Shown piece after piece: positions 22,049 through 28,143 of a DNA stretch of 28,143 nucleotides. The first letter of the stretch is position 1. Every line of letters starts with the position of its first letter. Where the stretch lies: positions 1 through 28,143 of the forward strand of contig CAZGWV010000044.1 of NCBI GenBank assembly GCA_964529555.1, in the 5' to 3' direction. Source of the stretch: UBA7672 sp964529555. GTDB lineage: Bacteria > Pseudomonadota > Alphaproteobacteria > Caulobacterales > Hyphomonadaceae. Made by a program: the position numbers and the translations under genes. The notes beneath the pieces are model-generated. The model made no database searches and was not told the origin of the DNA. It was given only the letters and a program-made list of their open reading frames with translations.

Positions 22049-22425
22049 CCCTTCACACGCCAGGGCGGATTCAGCCGGTTTTCGCCGGCATGATAAAGCG
22101 CGATGAGATTGCCAGCCGGGTCGCGCAGCGTAGCGACACGCCAGAGATAGCTCATGTCCGCAGGCTCGCTTTCGAACGCGACGCCCTTTGCTTTCAGCTC
22201 AATCGCAAGCGCATCCAGCCGATCCGACTCGAACCAGATCAGCGGCCAGTCGCCGCCTGATACGCCGTCAACCTTCTCGATCGAGAATGTCGCCCCGCCC
22301 TCCGGCATCTCGAAGCGCGCATAGCGCGGCGGCGTATCGACAATCAGCTTGAGGCCCAGCTTGAGATAAAAAGCCCTGCTCTGCTCATAGTCGACAAGCG
22401 GGACGGTGACCTGATTCAGCCTCAT
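22045..22425 (-). CDS. VOC-superfamily (glyoxalase/bleomycin-resistance-like) protein
   Basis: A 126-residue protein with the paired beta-alpha-beta-beta-beta modules of the vicinal oxygen chelate superfamily: RLNQVTVPLVDYEQSRAFYLKLGLKLIVD at the start, YARFEMPEGGATFSIEKV, then the second module PLIWFESDRLDALAIELKAKGVAF and LWRVATLRDPAGNLIALYHAG. The conserved DPxGNxIxLY end is present, including the metal-ligand-type position. Substrate and metal are unknown. It begins six bases after the DUF72 gene on the same strand and is probably cotranscribed. It ends four bases inside the convergent Rrf2 gene. Confidence 0.87.
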   Translation of the reverse strand: MRLNQVTVPLVDYEQSRAFYLKLGLKLIVDTPPRYARFEMPEGGATFSIEKVDGVSGGDWPLIWFESDRLDALAIELKAKGVAFESEPADMSYLWRVATLRDPAGNLIALYHAGENRLNPPWRVKG

Positions 22426-22431
22426 CGCGTT

Positions 22432-23235
22432 TCACTTCTTCTTCGCCGGCGCTTTCTTCGCAGGCGCAGCCTGCGGCATCTCGAACTTTGGCGCGATGCC
22501 AAGCGCATCCTGCAAGGCAATAGCCGCAGCAGGATTGCGCTCCTTCGCGCCCGAAATGAAGAACATGAAGACGTCCTGCTTCCCGGCCCAGTCCCGCGCC
22601 AGCTTCGCAAAACGATCGATGTTCTTCCCGGAATACCCCGACGCTTCGTCGGGCTGCGACTGCATCAGCCGCGCGACGGCAAAGTTTCCACCGTCGTGGC
22701 GCAGCTTCGGAAAGTCGTCGTCCTCGGCATAGACGACCGTAGCGCCATGCCTGTCGAGCAGGTCATGGAAGGCGGGCGTATCGAAGCCCTGCCCCCGAAC
22801 CTCCAGCGCATGACGCAGCTTCAGCCCGTCCTTCTCCTTCGGCAGGACCGAAAGGAAAGTGTCGAAATAATCCGCATCGAACTTGCGCGTCTCGGGAAAC
22901 TGCCAGTTGATGGGCCCCAGCTTCTGCTTCAGCTGCGTGATGCCCTGATCGAGGAACATGCCGGTCGATTTCTGCATGTCCTCGCGCGTCTTGCGCACGG
23001 TCGAGAAGCGATGCGCCTTCAGGCTGAACACGAAACCGCCGGGCGTTTCCTCGCGCCACTTTGCAAACGTGTCAGGTTTGAAAGATGAGTAGTAGGTGGC
23101 GTTGACCTCGATCGCGGTCATCCTGCGGCTCATGTACTGCAGCTGCTTCGCCTTGGAGAGGCCCGGCGGGTAGAACGTCTCGTTCCAGGCATCGAAGCTC
23201 CAGCCGCCCACCCCAACGCGCACGTCGTGCTTCAT
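22432..23235 (-). CDS. DUF72 (YecE-like) TIM-barrel protein with a lysine-rich tail
   Basis: A 267-residue cytoplasmic protein of the DUF72 family: VRVGVGGWSFDAWNETFYPPGLSKAKQLQYMSRRMTAIEVNATYYSS at the N-terminus, FVFSLKAHRFSTVRKTREDM, GPINWQFPETRKFD, and HALEVRGQGFDTPAFHDLL. DUF72 folds as a TIM barrel; its biochemical role is not established. Instead of stopping after the barrel (KEKNPAAAIALQDAL-like end), it carries a tail, AAPAKKAPAKKK, resembling bacterial histone-H1-like Lys/Ala/Pro tails, which may bind nucleic acid. The 131-bp divergent gap to the zinc peptidase gene must hold both promoters; none is obvious. Confidence 0.9.
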   Translation of the reverse strand: MKHDVRVGVGGWSFDAWNETFYPPGLSKAKQLQYMSRRMTAIEVNATYYSSFKPDTFAKWREETPGGFVFSLKAHRFSTVRKTREDMQKSTGMFLDQGITQLKQKLGPINWQFPETRKFDADYFDTFLSVLPKEKDGLKLRHALEVRGQGFDTPAFHDLLDRHGATVVYAEDDDFPKLRHDGGNFAVARLMQSQPDEASGYSGKNIDRFAKLARDWAGKQDVFMFFISGAKERNPAAAIALQDALGIAPKFEMPQAAPAKKAPAKKK

Positions 23236-23366
23236 GGTCCTGCCTCCCGATTACCCTGTGACTAGCACAGCACAGCCCCCACGACAGCCTTGCAGGCCGC
23301 CCAGCCATACCGCTTCCCATCGGCGCGGCGATCTGGCCTAATGCACGTTCAATCAGGAGGTACGGC

Positions 23367-24221
23367 ATGCGCTGGAAAGGCGGACGCTCGGGCGGTGGAG
23401 TCGAGGACAGACGCGGCATGTCAGGCGGCGCGGTCGCGGCCGGCGGCGGCGGCATCGCGATCATCGTCGCCATCGCGGCCTATTTCCTCGGCATCGATCC
23501 CAATGTCGCCAGCGGCATCGCCAACCAGATCGCTGGCGGCGGGTCGCAACAGCGCGAGGGAACATTCGGCACGCCCGGCGACGAGGAAGGCCTGTTCGTC
23601 GACAAGGTCGGCGCCAACATCAACGATGTGTGGACCGCCGTTTACGGCGACAGCTATTCCCCGCCCGCCAGCGTCGTCATCTACGAAGGCGGCACAGGCA
23701 CGGCATGCGGACAGGGCCAGGCGGCGATGGGTCCGTTCTACTGCCCCGGCGACCGCAAGGTCTATCTCGACCTCTCCTTCTGGCGCGAACTGGACAATCT
23801 CGGCGCCGGCAACACCGAAGCCGCACGCGCCTACGTTCTGGCGCATGAGTTCGGCCACCACATGCAGGTGCTCAACGGCCGGTCGCAACAGGTCCAGAAG
23901 GCGCAACGCTCGCTCGGACAGGCGGAAGGCAACCGCTACTCCGTTGCGCTCGAATTGCAGGCCGATTGCTTCGCCGGCGTCTGGGCCGCCAACGCGCCGA
24001 AAGTCTCCAACAACGAGGTGGCGTTCGAATCGGGCGACCTCGAAGCGGGCCTGCGCGCCGCCAACGCCATCGGCGACGACACGCTGCAGAAGCGCTCCAG
24101 CGGGCGCGTCGTGCCGGAAGCCTTCACACACGGCTCCTCGGCGCAGCGCATGGAATGGCTGAAGCGAGGATTCCAGACCGGCGACCCCGCCGTGTGCGAC
24201 GGGACGTTCGCGGGGCTGTAG
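23367..24221 (+). CDS. YpfJ-type neutral zinc metallopeptidase
   Basis: A 284-residue protein of the putative neutral zinc metallopeptidase (YpfJ) family. A short basic, Gly-rich N-terminus is followed by one transmembrane helix (about 20-41) and an extracytoplasmic peptidase domain. The zinc site is HEFGHH (His160, Glu161, His164) with the third ligand Glu196 in ALELQADCFAGVWA. Cys114, Cys126 and other cysteines (Cys201, Cys278) may form disulfides. The length and the GRRSGGGVEDRR-like start agree with the family. An AGGAGG ribosome site lies seven bases before the ATG. The substrate is unknown. It converges with the M3 peptidase gene across 35 bp that hold no clear terminator. Confidence 0.92.
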   Translation: MRWKGGRSGGGVEDRRGMSGGAVAAGGGGIAIIVAIAAYFLGIDPNVASGIANQIAGGGSQQREGTFGTPGDEEGLFVDKVGANINDVWTAVYGDSYSPPASVVIYEGGTGTACGQGQAAMGPFYCPGDRKVYLDLSFWRELDNLGAGNTEAARAYVLAHEFGHHMQVLNGRSQQVQKAQRSLGQAEGNRYSVALELQADCFAGVWAANAPKVSNNEVAFESGDLEAGLRAANAIGDDTLQKRSSGRVVPEAFTHGSSAQRMEWLKRGFQTGDPAVCDGTFAGL

Positions 24222-24256
24222 GGAAACGGCCTGAGGCTCTTGGCGGGCACCGCCGG

Positions 24257-26310
24257 TCACTCGGCCAGCAGCGTTTCCATCCGGTCCATGATCGAGTTCA
24301 TGCGCCGCACCACGGCCTGATAGGCATCCGGCTTCGTCATATCGAGCCCGGCCTGCGTCAGCAGGATCTGGTGCGGATGGTCCGACCCGCCGGCCTTCAG
24401 CACGTTGAGGAAGTTGTCGCGCACCTTGTCGTCGCCCGCGAGGAACTGCTCGGCAAACCACGTCGCGCCCGAGATCGAGGTCGCGTACTGGTATACGTAG
24501 AACCCCATGTAGAAGTGCGGAATGAACGCCCACTCCTGCGCGTAGACATCATCGATCGCCATGACGCCTTCCGCCTCGCCGTGATAACGGCGCAGCAGGT
24601 CGCCATAGATCTGCGTCAGCACCGGCCCGGTCAGCGGCTCGCCTTTCTCNNNNNNNNNNNNNNNNNNNNNNNNNNNNNNNNNNNNNNNNNNNNNNNNNNN
24701 NNNNNNNNNNNNNNNNNNNNNNNNNNNNNNNNNNNNNNNNNNNNNNNNNGCAGGTCGCCATAGATCTGCGTCAGCACCGGCCCGGTCAGCGGCTCGCCTT
24801 TCTCGGCGGCGCGGTGGATCGCCAGTTCGAACTCGCCGAACATTGTCTGGCGGAAGAACGATCCACGCGCCAATTCCAGCGCCGATCCGAGATAGAAGAG
24901 CTTTTCTTCCTTCGTCTTGGCGTTCGCGATCATGTATTCCTGAAGCAGGATCTCGCTGATGATCGAGGCCATCTCGGCCGTGAACGTCGAATAGCTCGCC
25001 TTCTCGAAAGGCTGCGCCTTGTTGGCCAGCAGCGTATGCACCGCATGCCCCCACTCGTGCGCGAAGGTGGACATGGATTCATAGTCGTCATTGTGGTTCA
25101 GCAGCACATACGGATGCACGTCGTAAGCCGAACCCGCCATGTAGGCGCCTGACTGCTTGCCCTCCTGCGGATGCGAATGCATCCAGTCGCCATCCAGCCC
25201 CGTGCGCAGCATGCCGAGATATTCCTGGCCGAACGGCTTCAGCGCCTCGAATGTGATGTCCTCGGAACGCTTCAGATCGAACACGCCTGTGTTGGCTTCG
25301 ATGATCGGCGGATAAATGTCGTAATAGCGCAGCTCGCCGATGCCCAGCATCTGACCGCGCAGCTTCAGATAGCGATGGAAGGTCGGCAGCCCGGCGTTCA
25401 CCTGATCCACCAGCTGCGTATAGATTTCCGGCGGCAGGCCGCTGCCGAACATCGACGCTTCGAGCACGCCATCGAACTTGCGCGCCCGCGCGTTGAACAC
25501 CGCGCCCTGCACCTGCGCGTTCAGCGTCGCGCCCATGCCGTTCTCATACTGCTTCCACGCGCCCCAGAACGCATCGAAGACCAGCTTGCGGTCGCCGCGA
25601 TTGACCAGCTGCCGCCCGCGCGAATAGCCCGCCTGATCGACTTTCAGTTCGCTTCCATCCGACAGCTTGATCGTCGGCCACGGAATACTGGCATTGGCAT
25701 AGAGCGCGTAGATCTGCTGTGGCTGGCTCAGCGCGAGGCTCGCCCCGGCCAGCAACGCTTCACCATCGGCATCCAGCGTATGCGGCGCCATCCGCACGGC
25801 GTCGCGCAGCATGAAGCTGTACGGCGCGAGGCCCTTCTCCTCCTGCAGGAATCTCTCGATCCTCGCCGCGCCAATCGCCAGCAGCTCGGGGTTCATCCAC
25901 GACGTGGCCTCGCCCATCGCCGCCAGCAGGGCCTGCACGCGGCCATGCTTCGCCTGCGCCTCCGGCACGCGCTGGTCCTCGTCGCGCTTCAGGCTCGCAT
26001 ACATATAGACGCGATATCCGTCCTTCATCGTCTCCGAGACATCGCGATAGACGGCGAGCATCGTCGCGGCATCCCGGCCAAGCGTCCCCTTGTGACGCGG
26101 CAACCCCTCGATGCGCTTCTGTGCGGCCGCAAATGCCGCCTCCCAGGCGGCGTCATTCGGATAAAGATCGGTGAGATCCCACTGATAGCGAACAGTTTCG
26201 GCGCCTGCCGCCAGACCGGAGGAGCCTTCAGGCGGCGCCAACATCGGCCCCGCGGCGCATCCCGCCATCAATATCGTGCTCGCCATCACCAACGCCTTCA
26301 GCCTGATCAT
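24257..26310 (-). CDS. M3-family oligoendopeptidase lipoprotein, interrupted by an assembly gap
   Basis: A PepF-like M3 zinc oligopeptidase exported as a lipoprotein (ILMAGC, Cys18). The N-terminal helical part is WDLTDLYPNDAAWEAAF and onward. The zinc site is HEWGH (His418, Glu419, His422) in FAHEWGHAVHTLLA, with the downstream Glu446 in FTAEMAS as third ligand. The C-terminus VYAQEWAFIPHFYMGFYVYQYA is typical of the family. ATG 26310 is chosen because AGGA lies eight bases upstream and the lipobox follows. A run of 100 N (24650-24749) splits the reading frame. The 55 bases before it repeat exactly after it. Removing one copy and the N run leaves 1,899 bases, an intact frame of 632 residues, so the gene is probably whole in the real chromosome. 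Confidence 0.88.
24595..24804. other. Scaffold gap (100 N) flanked by an exact 55-bp overlap
   Basis: Bases 24595-24649 and 24750-24804 are identical over 55 bp and lie on either side of exactly 100 N (24650-24749). A round N number with identical contig ends points to two contigs that overlap by 55 bp and were joined with a placeholder. It is not a biological duplication. Confidence 0.93.
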
Positions 26311-26414
26311 ACCATCATCCTGAGCTGGGAACTGTTTACAGGAGAACAAGGGCAGACTTCCGCCGCCCTGAAAACCCCGAAGGAGCGGCGCGCAGGACGG
26401 CATACCCCCAAACG

Positions 26415-26440
26415 AAAAGAGGGAGGCTGCCGCCTCCCTC
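26415..26440 (-). terminator. Rho-independent terminator of rpoD
   Basis: Read on the minus strand, GAGGGAGGC (26440-26432) pairs with GCCTCCCTC (26427-26419) around a GGCA loop, followed by TTTT (26418-26415). It begins 26 bases after the rpoD stop. It separates rpoD from the M3 peptidase gene, which then needs its own promoter within 26311-26414. Confidence 0.92.
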
Positions 26441-26466
26441 GTCCCGCTCGATAAGCTGGCGGTAGA

Positions 26467-28143
<1,677 letters not shown>

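Noticed and set aside
24595..24804. Tandem duplication inside the M3 peptidase gene
   Set aside because: The copies are identical over 55 bp and flank exactly 100 N, which fits unmerged overlapping contig ends better than a biological repeat.
25171..26454. Plus-strand open frame opposite the M3 peptidase and running through the rpoD terminator
   Set aside because: Antisense shadow. It has no domain and reads through a clear terminator hairpin.

Overview
The window is high-GC DNA from a Gram-negative alphaproteobacterium, most likely a Hyphomonadaceae/Caulobacterales-type organism. This placement is an inference. It rests on the alphaproteobacterial RpoD sequence at the right edge, the housekeeping gene set (etfBA, yciB/ispZ, a HIG1-domain protein, mltA), the COG4798, DUF3144 and DUF6438 proteins, and small palindromic intergenic repeats of the CCTCATnnTGAG...TCGAAnnATGAGG type. 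A run of exactly 100 N inside a peptidase gene marks a scaffolded draft assembly.

Layout. Positions 1-735 are a repeat-dense end carrying one small XRE regulator between three palindromic element groups, one of which can fold as a perfect four-way junction. Then come septation protein A (minus), an exported protein of unnamed function (minus), two tandem exported methyltransferase-like lipoproteins, a DUF6438 lipoprotein, a HIG1 membrane protein and a short hypothetical. Positions 6122-7184 hold a PduO-type cobalamin adenosyltransferase next to a NADAR protein. Positions 7288-10546 hold an exported serine hydrolase and an S9 peptidase lipoprotein, ending at a strong terminator. An EthD-like gene follows, convergent with a minus-strand TerB / SDR / DUF3144 group. 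etfB-etfA with a terminator begins the next plus-strand stretch. After it come a HapK-like lipoprotein, an M20 peptidase lipoprotein, a HupE/UreJ permease overlapping a membrane-anchored partner, MltA and a small lipoprotein. A FAD oxidoreductase and an Rrf2 regulator diverge from a shared dyad-symmetric control region. A VOC protein and a DUF72 protein lie on minus, a zinc metallopeptidase on plus, an M3 peptidase lipoprotein (interrupted by the N gap) on minus, and the 5'-truncated rpoD gene closes the window.

How the genes work together. Most entries are core-chromosome envelope and metabolic genes; no phage, plasmid or insertion sequence is visible. The clearest theme is export: nine proteins carry a lipobox and others carry signal peptides or membrane anchors. 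S9, M20 and M3 peptidases, a serine hydrolase and a zinc metallopeptidase together suggest envelope-level peptide processing. ETF links acyl-CoA and related dehydrogenases to the quinone pool.

The least conventional items are the nested repeat at 556-704, the exported methyltransferase-fold pair at 3059-4637, the HupE/UreJ plus anchor operon without hydrogenase or urease genes, and the concentric dyad between the Rrf2 gene and the oxidoreductase. I do not see a large, clearly new multi-gene defence or biosynthetic system.
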